Shown here in pieces: positions 35,246 through 44,295 of a DNA stretch of 49,633 nt. Both the position numbers and the translations under genes were made by a program. How positions within the stretch are numbered: position 1 is the first letter of the stretch; each line of letters starts with the position of its first letter. Source of the stretch: Prauserella rugosa (GTDB lineage Bacteria > Actinomycetota > Actinomycetes > Mycobacteriales > Pseudonocardiaceae); assembly GCF_000719975.1 (NCBI RefSeq), contig NZ_JOIJ01000023.1, positions 1 to 49,633 on the forward strand. The letters are read 5' to 3'. The notes beneath the pieces are model-generated. The model ran no database searches, was not told where the DNA came from, and saw only the letters and a program-made list of their open reading frames with translations.

Positions 35246-36709
35246 TCAGCCCAGCAGCGCCTGGATGGGACCGATCGCGAAGTAGATCACGAACGCGACC
35301 GCGACCACCCACATCAGCGGGTGCACCTTGCGCGCCTTGCCGGTCGCGGCCGCCAGCACGACGTAGCTGACGAAACCCGCACCGATGCCGTTGGTGATCG
35401 AGTACGTGAACGGCATGACGACCATCGTCAGGAACGCGGGCAGCGCCATCGTCAGGTCCGAGAAGTCGATGTCGGCGACCTGGCGGATCATCAGCGCTCC
35501 GACGATCACCAACGCTGGCGCGGCGGCCTCGATCGGCACGATCTCGTACAGCGGCGTGAAGAACATGGCCACGAGGAACAGGCCACCGGTGACCATGTTC
35601 GCCAGACCCGTGCGCGCACCTTCGGCGATACCCGCAGCCGACTCGACGTAGACGGTGTTGGAACTGGCCGAGCCGACACCACCGGCGATCGCGCCGAGCG
35701 AGTCGACGAACAGGCCCTTGCCCGTGTTCGGCAGGGTGCCGTCCTTCTGCTCGAGGCGCGCCTGCCTGCCGAGGCCGGTCATGGTGCCGATCGTGTCGAA
35801 GAAGTCGGTGAGCACGAGGCTGAACACCAACAGCGCCGCCGAGATCGCGGGCACCTGCACCCAGGCGTCGAAGTTGACGTTGCCCAGGAGCGAGAGGTCG
35901 GGCACGCCGAACACGTTGTCCGGCAGCGCCGGGTAGCCGTAGTTCCAGCCGGTGGGGTTGTCGTCACCGAGCCTGCCCGCACCCGCGACCGCCTCGACCA
36001 CGATCGCCAGCACCGTGCCGATCACGACACCGATGAGGATGCCCGCCTTGACGCCGCGGGCGACGAGGATCGCCATCACGATCAGCGTCACGACGAACAC
36101 GGCCGTCGGCCACGAGGCGATCGACCCGTCGATGCCCAGCTGCACCAGCGTGCCGTCGCCCGGCGTGACGAACCCGGCGTCGACAAGGCCGATGAGCGAG
36201 ATGAACAGGCCGATGCCGACGGCGATCGCCGCCTTCAGCGGGCCCGGCACCGCCTTGAAGATGATCGTGCGCACGCCGGTGACGACGAGGATCAGCACGA
36301 TGATGCCGTTGACGACCACGAGGCCCATCGCGGCGCCCCAGCTCATCTGCGGGGCGATCGTGTAGGCGACGAGCGCGTTGATGCCGAGGCCCGCGGCGAG
36401 CGCGAACGGGAAGTTGGCGACCAGGCCCATGACGATCGTCAGCACGCCCGCGACGAGCGCCGTGACCGCCGCGACCTGCGGCACGCCGAGGATCGCGCCC
36501 GTGGCGTCGGTCTTGGCGGCCGGGTCGTCGGGCGAGAAGCTGCCGAGGATCAGCGGGTTCAGGACGATGATGTAGGCCATCGCGACGAACGTGACCAGGC
36601 CGCCGCGCACCTCACGGCCGACGGTGGAGCCGCGCTCGCTGATCTTGAAGAACCGGTCGAGCCCGCCTCGGGGCGTGCCCTGGTCCTTCTCGGTGCTCTC
36701 CTGAGCCAC
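35246..36709 (-). CDS. NCS2 purine permease (AzgA-like)
   Basis: A 487-residue permease with about 13-14 hydrophobic segments of the guanine/hypoxanthine AzgA group. It has LDRFFKISERGSTVGREVRGGLVTFVAMAY at the start, the half-helix motif GLGINALVAYT, the second motif LFVDSLGAIAGGVGSASSNT, and VESAAGIAEGARTGLAN. It imports purine bases with protons in known members. The GTG at 36709 has AGAGGTGGG upstream. It is divergent from the DUF2530 gene with 45 bases between starts. Confidence 0.94.
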   Translation of the reverse strand: MAQESTEKDQGTPRGGLDRFFKISERGSTVGREVRGGLVTFVAMAYIIVLNPLILGSFSPDDPAAKTDATGAILGVPQVAAVTALVAGVLTIVMGLVANFPFALAAGLGINALVAYTIAPQMSWGAAMGLVVVNGIIVLILVVTGVRTIIFKAVPGPLKAAIAVGIGLFISLIGLVDAGFVTPGDGTLVQLGIDGSIASWPTAVFVVTLIVMAILVARGVKAGILIGVVIGTVLAIVVEAVAGAGRLGDDNPTGWNYGYPALPDNVFGVPDLSLLGNVNFDAWVQVPAISAALLVFSLVLTDFFDTIGTMTGLGRQARLEQKDGTLPNTGKGLFVDSLGAIAGGVGSASSNTVYVESAAGIAEGARTGLANMVTGGLFLVAMFFTPLYEIVPIEAAAPALVIVGALMIRQVADIDFSDLTMALPAFLTMVVMPFTYSITNGIGAGFVSYVVLAAATGKARKVHPLMWVVAVAFVIYFAIGPIQALLG

Positions 36710-36754
36710 TTGTCACCCACCTCTTTCGCAACCGGCAGCGGTAGCCTGTCCCAC

Positions 36755-37027
36755 GTGGACGAACCCGGCAACACCCATGGCGTTACGGGGCCGTTTCGAC
36801 CGGTCCCCGCTCTGCCCAAGTCCGTCGTCGGACTGTGGGCACCGGTCTCGGTGGGCACCGCGCTGTGGTTCGGCGCGCTGGTCGTCCTGCTCGTCACCGG
36901 TGCCGACAGCACCTGGACGTGGACAGCGCTGGCCGGCGGGGTACTCGGATGCGTCGGCTTCGGCATCATCGCATGGCAGACGGCCGCGTCCCGCCGCGGC
37001 TCCCGAGGAGCCCAGCGCGACCTCTGA
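36755..37027 (+). CDS. DUF2530 membrane protein
   Basis: A 90-residue protein with two hydrophobic segments (about 27-48 and 54-75) and a basic C-terminus. It has the DUF2530 features PALPKSVVGLWAPVSVGTALWF and TWTWTALAGGVLGCVGFGI. The GTG at 36755 follows a TAGCCT -10-like box (36742-36747) by seven bases, so the message is probably leaderless; that decides the start against the much longer open frame. Function unknown; it is conserved in actinobacteria near the MarR gene. Confidence 0.85.
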   Translation: MDEPGNTHGVTGPFRPVPALPKSVVGLWAPVSVGTALWFGALVVLLVTGADSTWTWTALAGGVLGCVGFGIIAWQTAASRRGSRGAQRDL

Positions 37028-37070
37028 ACCCCGGCAGCGATCCCGCGAGGCCGACTGCGGGCGAGCCGAG

Positions 37071-37138
37071 CGGCCGGGTTGATTCAGCGGCCGGGTTGAT
37101 TCAACGGCCGGGTTGATTCAACGGCCGGGGTCAGTTGA
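37071..37138. repeat. 17-bp tandem repeat, three copies plus a degenerate fourth
   Basis: CGGCCGGGTTGATTCAG/A occurs at 37071, 37088 and 37105, and a changed copy at 37122-37138 runs into the stop codon of the HSP90-like gene (37131-37133). Confidence 0.92.
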
Positions 37139-40094
37139 GCAGCGTCTCCGGGGCCGGGTCGTCGAGGAGGGCCTCGATGTCGCGGCGGCGGGCCCAGCTG
37201 TCCGCGGCCCAGGCGAACGCACGCGCCAGCCCCTCGGACGTGTCGGCCGCGTGCAGCGCCCGGTCGCACCACCACTGCACGGGCACATCGGCCCGCTCAC
37301 CGGTCCTGTCGGTCTCACCGGACTCGTCGGTCTCGTCGGGCTCGTCGGTTCCAGCGCCCTCGTCGCCGGCCACGGTGACGGTCAGCCGCTCGTGCAGGAC
37401 GACGCCGCCCGAGGGCAGCGGCAGCCCCAGCAGTCCCGCCACCTCGACGATCGCGGGCAGGTCGGTCCACTCGGCGAATTCGCCGTCGTCGCCGATGGTC
37501 GCCGCCACGATCGACGTGGCCAGCGGCAGGTCGAGAACGTCGGCCAGCGCCGAGGGGTCGCCGTCCCCCGCGACGAGCCTGCCGGCTGGCAGTACGCCGA
37601 GCACCCACGGCCCGTCGAGCACCGCGGCCACCGATCCGTCGACGACCGAACCGTCCACCGCACGCACCCGCTCCGGCGGCTCGACCTCCACTCCGGACGC
37701 CGCCGACGCCAGCACGCCGTGTGCACGCAGCACCGTGCCCAGCGGCACCCGGCGGTCGGCGTCGGCGAGCCGATCGCACAGGTCGGCGACGTCGTCGGAG
37801 TCCTCGACGGTCAGGTCGGTCCGCACGCCCACGGCAGCCAACAGCCGGGGCGACATGTCGACATCGGGAACGGCGTCGAACAGGCCTTCCAGGTCACCCG
37901 CGCCGGGCAGCCGCCATTCGCGCGGCGGCCGGCCGGCCAGCAGGGCATAGCGCGCGATCCACCACGGCGTGTGCCCGCCGGGCGTGGTCAGCGCGCGCCA
38001 CGTCTCCGGCTGTTCGGCCAGCAGGCCGACGGCCTGCGGCCACGCGTCGTCGGCCACGAGGTCCAGGTCGCGCACGGCGAGGACCTCTGCCGGTTGCACC
38101 GCGTCCCACCATGCACGCTCGTCGGGCAGGTCGTGGTCGGCTTCCACGGGTTCGTCGTCGACGACCGGGACGAACGTGTCCGCGACCCCCACCGCGACCA
38201 GCACCGCGTCGTCGTGGAGGTCCGCGAAGTCCTCGTCGAGGACGTCGAGCGGACCGTCGGGCCCCAGCGCCTCCGGATCGAGCACGTCCAGCAGCCGCGC
38301 CCCCGGCAGCACCAGTTCGTCGGCCCTGCGCCATCCGGACCGGGCGGGCAGGGCCAGTGCACCCAGTCCGTCGACCGGCCCCGACGCGGCGAGTCGCAGC
38401 ACGGTCTCCACGAGCGGGCGAACGTCCACTCCGGACTCGGCGTCGTCGACACTGCGCTCGACCGCATCGCGCAGTGCGGGCGCGTCGAGCAACTCGGCCG
38501 ACCCGGCACGCACCGCACCGAGCCGTTCGAGCAGGGGGTGCGCCGCGTCGGGGTGGACCAGGTGCAGGCCCACGACATCGAGCCCACCGTCACCGCCATC
38601 GCCGTCACCGCCATCGCCGCCATCGCCGTCGCTGTCACCGCCGGGGCCGAGCGATGCCACCTGCAGGGAGGTGGCATCGAGCAGGAGCGCGTCGCGGGGA
38701 CCGGGCACGGTGCGCCCGTCGACGAGCGGTACGGGCAGGGCGCCCAGTTCCGCGGTGTCGATCCGGCGGGCCTCGACGCCGTCCATCAGGACGTCGTACA
38801 GCCCGCGCCACCAGGTGGGCTCGCGATCGATGCCGGTCAGGACGTCGACGACCTCGGCGATCCCAATCGGGGTCGCGCCCACGGCGGCGAGGATCCGAGC
38901 GGTCTCGCGGCCCGAGTCCGCAGCGAGCCCCGGCAAGACGTCCCCGAGAAGCGCGACCAACTCGGGAGATTCGGCCGTCAGGACCCGGCAGCGTGCACCG
39001 GGAAGTTCCCCTCCGCCGGCGGCAGGTATCCAGTCCTGTTCGGACAGTGCAGCGGTGACGAGGTCACGCAGCTCGGAGTCCACCTCGGACAGTGGGAAAC
39101 CCGCGGACGGCACCAACGACACGCGGTGTTCGGGCGCCACCGTACGGACCAGGCCCGGATACGCCCGCGCCGCCTCGGCCAACGCCGCACCGGTGCCGGC
39201 GCCTGCCAGCACCCGACGGCGGGACGGCTCGACGGGGACGGCCGCGAGCAGCCGCGCGGGCAGCGACAGGCGCTCATCGGTCGGCGTGGGCGTGTGCAGC
39301 ACGTCCTCGGTACGCGGCAGCGGCGTGCCGTCGGCGTCGACCGGAAGCGCCCACGTCGCACCAGCTTCGGTGTGCACCGCCCACCGGGTGACACCGTCCA
39401 GAGTGGACAGCTCGACGACGCCACCCGGCACGCCGTCGCCCGACGAGGCGGCACGGGTCCACCGGCGGCCGTCGACGTCCACGGTCGCCAGCGACGGCAA
39501 CGCCAGCAGCAGATCGGGCACCTCGGACTCGATCGTGGCCAGCAGCGCGTCGGCGTCCACGGTCAACGGCAGCCGCACCTCGGTGTCGAACCCGTCCGGC
39601 AGGGGAGGTTCGTCGTCGTCGAGTTCCCACGGCAGCCGCAGCACCGGAACCTCGTCGGCACCGGCCTCGGCGCGGGTCCGTGCCTCGGAGAACGCCACCC
39701 CGCCCGTGCGCGACACCACCCGAGGACTCGCCGTCACCGCGAGCACCGCGGCGAAGCCGACCCCGAACCGGCCCACGACGCCTTCGGGTTTGGCCGACGC
39801 CCTCAGGGAGGCGAGCGCCGCGACCCCCGCGCTGTCGAGCGGCTGTCCGGTGTTGGCGACCCGCAGCTCGCCGTCTGCCACCGTCACGCGCACGTGGCCG
39901 GTAGTGCCCGCGAGCGCGGCGGCGTCTGCGGCGTTCTGGGCGAGCTCGACGAACAGGCGGTCGCGGTAACCGCCGATCCGCAGATCGCGTTCGGCGTTGG
40001 TGTCCTCGGTCAGCCGGGTCGGCGAATCGCGCCACGCGCGCAGCACCGCCGCGCGCAACCGGTCGAGACCGAAGGGATCAGGCAGGCTGCTCAC
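37131..40094 (-). CDS. sacsin N-terminal/HSP90-like ATPase-domain protein
   Basis: A 987-residue protein whose first 200 residues resemble the HSP90-type (GHKL) ATP-binding fold of sacsin. RLFVELAQNAADAA supplies Glu50 and Asn54, VANTGQPLD stands for the second motif with Asn in place of the usual Asp, and RFGVGFAAVLAV (109-120) is the glycine lid. The rest has no domain I know and includes a Gly/Asp run (about 478-500) and an acidic Glu/Thr/Asp stretch near the end. The GTG at 40094 overlaps the DUF3027 gene by 17 bases. A chaperone-like or regulatory ATPase is likely; the role is unknown. Widespread in actinobacteria as I recall. Confidence 0.85.
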   Translation of the reverse strand: MSSLPDPFGLDRLRAAVLRAWRDSPTRLTEDTNAERDLRIGGYRDRLFVELAQNAADAAALAGTTGHVRVTVADGELRVANTGQPLDSAGVAALASLRASAKPEGVVGRFGVGFAAVLAVTASPRVVSRTGGVAFSEARTRAEAGADEVPVLRLPWELDDDEPPLPDGFDTEVRLPLTVDADALLATIESEVPDLLLALPSLATVDVDGRRWTRAASSGDGVPGGVVELSTLDGVTRWAVHTEAGATWALPVDADGTPLPRTEDVLHTPTPTDERLSLPARLLAAVPVEPSRRRVLAGAGTGAALAEAARAYPGLVRTVAPEHRVSLVPSAGFPLSEVDSELRDLVTAALSEQDWIPAAGGGELPGARCRVLTAESPELVALLGDVLPGLAADSGRETARILAAVGATPIGIAEVVDVLTGIDREPTWWRGLYDVLMDGVEARRIDTAELGALPVPLVDGRTVPGPRDALLLDATSLQVASLGPGGDSDGDGGDGGDGDGGDGGLDVVGLHLVHPDAAHPLLERLGAVRAGSAELLDAPALRDAVERSVDDAESGVDVRPLVETVLRLAASGPVDGLGALALPARSGWRRADELVLPGARLLDVLDPEALGPDGPLDVLDEDFADLHDDAVLVAVGVADTFVPVVDDEPVEADHDLPDERAWWDAVQPAEVLAVRDLDLVADDAWPQAVGLLAEQPETWRALTTPGGHTPWWIARYALLAGRPPREWRLPGAGDLEGLFDAVPDVDMSPRLLAAVGVRTDLTVEDSDDVADLCDRLADADRRVPLGTVLRAHGVLASAASGVEVEPPERVRAVDGSVVDGSVAAVLDGPWVLGVLPAGRLVAGDGDPSALADVLDLPLATSIVAATIGDDGEFAEWTDLPAIVEVAGLLGLPLPSGGVVLHERLTVTVAGDEGAGTDEPDETDESGETDRTGERADVPVQWWCDRALHAADTSEGLARAFAWAADSWARRRDIEALLDDPAPETLLN

Positions 40095-40854
40095 CCGACG
40101 CGGGTTCCATGTCGAGCAGCGAGTCGTCGTAGACCAGCTCGGCCACCGGGACCGACGACGTGGTCTCGACCTCCACCTCGGAGTGCGCACCGCAGCCGTA
40201 CTCGGCGTGCACGACGTGGCCGTCGGCGGGGGCGTACTCGTTGCCGCACACCCCGAACGCCGCCCGCAGCGAACCGCCGAGCTGGAGGTAGAACCCACAC
40301 GTGCCGCACGTCGCGGGAGCACTGCGCGCCATGTCGGCACGCGGGCCGAACTCGCCGCCCTTCCACCGTCGCGCCGACTCCTCACGGCCTTCGCGCGAGA
40401 GCACCCGCACCCTGCCGAGTCCCAGTTCGTGCGCCGTTTCGGTGACCTCGGGGTCGTCGACGTCGAGGTAGGCGGGCACGAGCCGGGGATCGCCCGGCTC
40501 CGGCGGGAACAGGTCGCCCACGCCCAGGTCGCCGGGCCGCACCCGGCGTTCCCACGGCACCCAGCTCGGCGCGACGAGCGCCTCGGGGCCGGGTCGCAGC
40601 ACGACCTCGCTGACGGTCACGGGCGCATCCGCGTCGGCGGAGGCGATCGTCACCGACCAGCGCCAACCGCGGTAGCCCGGCAACAGCGCGTCGAACAGGT
40701 GGGTGACCGCGGCGGCGTCCTCGTGTTCGACACCGACGTGTGCACCGACGTGCTCCTCGCCCGCGTCGAGGACGGCCGCCTCCCGCGCGGGCTCCACCGC
40801 GTCGACCAGCTTCTGCCGGTTGGCACCGTCGTCGAGGGTGACTGGCAACGTCAT
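40078..40854 (-). CDS. DUF3027 protein with putative zinc ribbon
   Basis: A 258-residue cytoplasmic protein. The N-terminal 150 residues contain the DUF3027 features RGWRWSVTIASAD, VVLRPGPEALVAPSWVPW and RVRPGDLGVGDLFP. The C-terminal part has CGTCGFYLQLGG, FGVCGNEYAPADG and YGCGAHSE, a set of Cys and His that can bind zinc. The ATG at 40854 follows a divergent gap of 96 bases to the next gene. It is followed, with overlap, by the HSP90-like gene, so the two are expressed together. Function unknown; the recalled mycobacterial counterpart is Rv0877. Confidence 0.88.
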   Translation of the reverse strand: MTLPVTLDDGANRQKLVDAVEPAREAAVLDAGEEHVGAHVGVEHEDAAAVTHLFDALLPGYRGWRWSVTIASADADAPVTVSEVVLRPGPEALVAPSWVPWERRVRPGDLGVGDLFPPEPGDPRLVPAYLDVDDPEVTETAHELGLGRVRVLSREGREESARRWKGGEFGPRADMARSAPATCGTCGFYLQLGGSLRAAFGVCGNEYAPADGHVVHAEYGCGAHSEVEVETTSSVPVAELVYDDSLLDMEPASGEQPA

Positions 40855-40950
40855 AGGTACCCATTGTGCCGCACGGACCGTCCCGCGATGGGGCCAGGCC
40901 GCACGGCCGGGCGCAGACGCACGCCCCGCCGATGTGCCAGGCTCACAGTT

Positions 40951-41754
40951 GTGAAGCGCGCATGGACACTGCTCACCGTCTTCCCCGCCGCCGTCGCTCT
41001 GCTCGCGGCCTGCGGTGCGGGCACGGCCGAGCGGAGCGAGGGGGCGGCGGCCGGGCAGGGCGTCGAGCGACTTCGCGTGCAGGTCGAGCAGGAACTCCCG
41101 CACGACGAGACGTCGTTCACGCAGGGCCTCGAGTTCTCCGGCGACACGCTGTACGAGGGCACGGGACGCAACGGCCAGTCGAAGATCATGGCCGGTCCGG
41201 CGGGACAGGAACCCGAGGTCAGCAAGGATCTGCCGGACGAGCTGTTCGGCGAGGGCATCACGGTCACCGACTCGCGCGTGTGGCAGCTCACGTGGACGAG
41301 CGGGATCGCCATCGAACGGGACCCGAAGACCCTCGACGAGCGGCGCCGCGTGCACTACGACGGCGAGGGCTGGGGCCTGTGTGACCAGGGCGGGCGGCTC
41401 GTCATGAGCGACGGGTCGGCCACGCTGACGTTCCGCGACGCCGAGACGTTCGAGCCGACCGGCACCGTCGACGTCACCGAGGGCGGCGAACCCGTCGAGG
41501 AGCTCAACGAGCTCGAATGCGTGGGCGACGACGTGTACGCCAACGTCTGGCAGTCCGACGACATCGTCCGGATCGACCCCGGAACCGGCCACGTCACGGC
41601 ACGGATCGACGCCTCCGGGCTGCTCACCGACGAGGAGGCGTCCTCGGCCGACGTGCTGAACGGCATCGCCGCGTATCCCGACTCGGACCACTTTTTGATC
41701 ACCGGCAAGCTGTGGCCGAAAATGTTCCGGGTGACGTTCGTTCCCGCGGGCTGA
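40951..41754 (+). CDS. glutaminyl-peptide cyclotransferase lipoprotein (plant-type QC)
   Basis: A 267-residue secreted lipoprotein with signal WTLLTVFPAAVALLAACG, where the Cys after LAA is the lipid site. The mature part is the five-bladed propeller of plant-type glutamine cyclotransferase: PHDETSFTQGLEFSGDTLYEGTGRNGQS, then LTWTSGIAIERD, GEGWGLCDQGGRLVMSDGS, NELECVGDDVYANVWQSDDI and LNGIAAYPDSDHFLITGKLWPKMF. It turns N-terminal Gln of peptides into pyroglutamate. The GTG at 40951 has no ribosome site, so leaderless translation is possible. It stands alone between DUF3027 (divergent) and the MFS gene. Confidence 0.93.
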   Translation: MKRAWTLLTVFPAAVALLAACGAGTAERSEGAAAGQGVERLRVQVEQELPHDETSFTQGLEFSGDTLYEGTGRNGQSKIMAGPAGQEPEVSKDLPDELFGEGITVTDSRVWQLTWTSGIAIERDPKTLDERRRVHYDGEGWGLCDQGGRLVMSDGSATLTFRDAETFEPTGTVDVTEGGEPVEELNELECVGDDVYANVWQSDDIVRIDPGTGHVTARIDASGLLTDEEASSADVLNGIAAYPDSDHFLITGKLWPKMFRVTFVPAG

Positions 41755-41804
41755 GGTGGGAATCACCCGAACGCGGCGGCGGCGAGTACGGCAGGATTGA
41801 TCGC

Positions 41805-43790
41805 ATGGGGTCGAACAAGCGGGGCAGGCGGAGGTGGACACCCGAACCGGGTGCACATCAACCGCCCGCGGACCGCACCCCGAAACCCGAGACGCCGCCC
41901 CGGACACCACCGCGGGCGCCTCGGCCTTCCGGCCCGCCTCCGCACCAAGGGCCACCTCCCCCTCCCGCGCAGGGGCAGCAGCCGGGACCCCAGCACGGAC
42001 CTCAGCAGGGCCCGCCCGAGCCGCCGCCGGTGACGGCCGACAACGCACCGACCGGCGCGATCCCCACTCCGCCGCGGGGTGCCCGCCCGTATCCGCCGCG
42101 GCCGTGGGAGCAGTCCGCGCCCGGTGGCAGGAACGAGCCACGCCGCGGTGATTTCGGCGACTACTACGACACCGGCGGCTACCCGCCCGACCCCGCGGCC
42201 GCGGAACGGCCCACGGAACCGCACCCCGACCAGGGGCACGAACGGCAGGGCGCGCACGAGCCGCCCAGGGCCGAGCACGGTTTCGAAGGCGGCCCGCGGA
42301 CGCCGCGCAAACTGACCGTCACGCGGGTGGCGGCGCTGCGCGGCAGGGAGCTGTCGGGCAGGGCGGTCGGCGCGTTCCAGCGCGCGGCGAAGGCCGACGG
42401 TGCCGAGAAGTCCGGGCTGACGTCGCTGACCTACGCGGTGATGCTCAACTACGCCAGCGACGCGGCGATGGCCGTGGCGCTGGCGAACACCCTGTTCTTC
42501 GCCGCCAGCAGCGGGGAGAGCCGCGGCAAGGTGGCGCTGTACCTGCTCATCACCATCGCGCCGTTCGCACTGGTCGCACCGGTGATCGGCCCCGCGCTCG
42601 ACCGCATCCAGCGCGGCCGCCGCCTCGCGATGTCGATCGCCTCGGCCGGCCAGCTGCTGATGTGCGTGCTGATGGCACTCAACTTCGAGAACTGGATCCT
42701 CTACCCGGCCGCGCTGGGCAAGATGGTGCTGTCGAAGTCGTTCATGGTGCTCAAGGCGGCGGTCACCCCGAGGGTGCTGCCTCCGGAGATCACCCTGTCC
42801 AAGACCAACGCCCGGCTCACCGTCTTCGGCCTGGCGGCAGGCGGGGCGTTCGGCGCGGTCGCCGCGGGCTTCAACTCGTTGCTCGGGTCGTCGGCAGCAC
42901 TGTGGTTCACCGCGATCATCTGCGGCGTCGGGGCGTACCAGGCGATGCGCATCCCGGCGTGGGTCGAGGTCACCGAGGGCGAGGTCCCCGCGTCGCTGAC
43001 CGACCACCACCCCACGGGCGCCGACGCTTCGGTGGGCAAGGGCTCGAAACGCACCCCGATGAGCCACCACACGACGGTGGCGTTGTGGGGCAACGGCAGC
43101 ATCCGCCTGCTGACCGGTTTCCTCATGATGTTCGCGGCGTTCGCGGTGAAGGAACAGACCGAGGCGGGCGACTACAGCCCGTTCATGCAGCTGATCATGC
43201 TCGGCGTGATCGGCGCGGCCGCCGGCGCTGGCGGGTTCATCGGCAACGCCATCGGCTCACGGATGCACTTCGGCAAACCCGACCAGGTCATCCTCGTGTG
43301 CGTCGCCTCGGCGCTGGCCTCGACGGTGCTCGCCGCGCTGCTGTCGGGCCTGACCACGGCGGCGATCGTCGGTCTCGCGGGAGCCACGGCCAGTGCGCTG
43401 GCGAAGAACTCGCTCGACGCGGTCATCCAGCAGGACATGCCCGAGGAGTCACGGGCGTCGGCGTTCGGCAGGTCGGAGACCGTGCTGCAGCTGGCGTGGG
43501 TGTTCGGCGGTGCCGTGGGCCTGCTGCTGCCCCCGACGTACTGGATCGGCTTCCTCGTGGTGTCGGTGCTGCTCGCGCTGGGCCTGACCCAGACCTGGCT
43601 CGTGCGCGGCGGCAAGACGATGCTGCCCCCGATCGCCAAGGGCAGGAACCGGACGGTGAGCACCCGCCGCGGCAAGGGCAGCAGGGCGGCCGGCCACGGC
43701 GCGGACAAGGGCGGCGACAAGGGCACGAGCGGGAACGCGACCGGACGACCGGGCGGCCCCGCACCCGCCAAGTCGTCGCAGGAGCCGTAA
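41805..43790 (+). CDS. MFS-like membrane protein with proline-rich N-terminus
   Basis: A 661-residue protein. Residues 1-165 are a disordered Pro/Gln/Gly-rich stretch (PPPHQGPPPPPAQGQQPGPQ, then GDFGDYYDTGGYPPD). Residues 205-610 hold about 10-12 membrane segments of the major facilitator type (SLTYAVMLNYASDAAMAVALA, KVALYLLITIAPFALVAPVIG). A Lys/Arg/Gly-rich tail of about 50 residues follows. The membrane part resembles mycobacterial Rv0876c as I recall it, which is about 550 residues. Both tails are cytoplasmic by topology and might bind other proteins or nucleic acid. Start ATG at 41805, nine bases ahead of DUF2771 at its 3' end. Substrate unknown. Confidence 0.87.
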   Translation: MGSNKRGRRRWTPEPGAHQPPADRTPKPETPPRTPPRAPRPSGPPPHQGPPPPPAQGQQPGPQHGPQQGPPEPPPVTADNAPTGAIPTPPRGARPYPPRPWEQSAPGGRNEPRRGDFGDYYDTGGYPPDPAAAERPTEPHPDQGHERQGAHEPPRAEHGFEGGPRTPRKLTVTRVAALRGRELSGRAVGAFQRAAKADGAEKSGLTSLTYAVMLNYASDAAMAVALANTLFFAASSGESRGKVALYLLITIAPFALVAPVIGPALDRIQRGRRLAMSIASAGQLLMCVLMALNFENWILYPAALGKMVLSKSFMVLKAAVTPRVLPPEITLSKTNARLTVFGLAAGGAFGAVAAGFNSLLGSSAALWFTAIICGVGAYQAMRIPAWVEVTEGEVPASLTDHHPTGADASVGKGSKRTPMSHHTTVALWGNGSIRLLTGFLMMFAAFAVKEQTEAGDYSPFMQLIMLGVIGAAAGAGGFIGNAIGSRMHFGKPDQVILVCVASALASTVLAALLSGLTTAAIVGLAGATASALAKNSLDAVIQQDMPEESRASAFGRSETVLQLAWVFGGAVGLLLPPTYWIGFLVVSVLLALGLTQTWLVRGGKTMLPPIAKGRNRTVSTRRGKGSRAAGHGADKGGDKGTSGNATGRPGGPAPAKSSQEP

Positions 43791-43799
43791 TCTGAGCCC

Positions 43800-44291
43800 A
43801 TGCGACGAGCGGTAGGTGCTTTGCTGGCGGGCGCGGCGTTGGTCATGACCGGATGCTCGGCTCCCGAGCCCGAGGTCACGTTCTACGCCGACGGCGAGAG
43901 CACCGTCGCCGCTCCGCTGATCTACTGCGACGAGGTCCTCACCAAGTGCGGCGAGGAGGGCACGCCCGTCAACCTGGACGTGCGGCCCGGCATGCCGGTG
44001 CAGATCTCGGTGCCGTCCGAGGTCGCCGACACGCCCTGGGTGATCATCGTGCAGTACGTCGACGCCGAGACGGGCAAGCAGAAGCTCGAACAGCGAGCGT
44101 TCACCGACGGTGCCCGGCACGCCTACACCGCGACGCCGCCGACCCAGCGCGACCGCGTGGCCGTGGTCGAGATCCAGCAGATCGGCGCTGCCTACGCCGC
44201 CGACGGCAAGGGCAACCCGCTCACCGACGAGAACGGCCAGCCCCAGCTCGTCGCCCGCGCCCTGTGGTCGCTCCAGAACTCGCACCGCTGA
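43800..44291 (+). CDS. DUF2771 lipoprotein
   Basis: A 163-residue exported lipoprotein with signal RRAVGALLAGAALVMTGC, where the Cys at about residue 19 is the lipid site. The mature domain is beta-rich with EVTFYADGESTVAAPLIYCD, paired Cys residues (IYCDEVLTKCG) likely to form a disulfide, and PGMPVQISVPSEVADTPW. It matches DUF2771. The gene starts 9 bases after the MFS gene and should be co-transcribed with it. Function unknown. Confidence 0.87.
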   Translation: MRRAVGALLAGAALVMTGCSAPEPEVTFYADGESTVAAPLIYCDEVLTKCGEEGTPVNLDVRPGMPVQISVPSEVADTPWVIIVQYVDAETGKQKLEQRAFTDGARHAYTATPPTQRDRVAVVEIQQIGAAYAADGKGNPLTDENGQPQLVARALWSLQNSHR

Positions 44292-44295
44292 ACCC

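Noticed and set aside
37113..40445. 1110-codon open frame on the plus strand
   Set aside because: Antisense to the HSP90-like and DUF3027 genes, with the same Arg/His/Gly-rich signature of a shadow frame.
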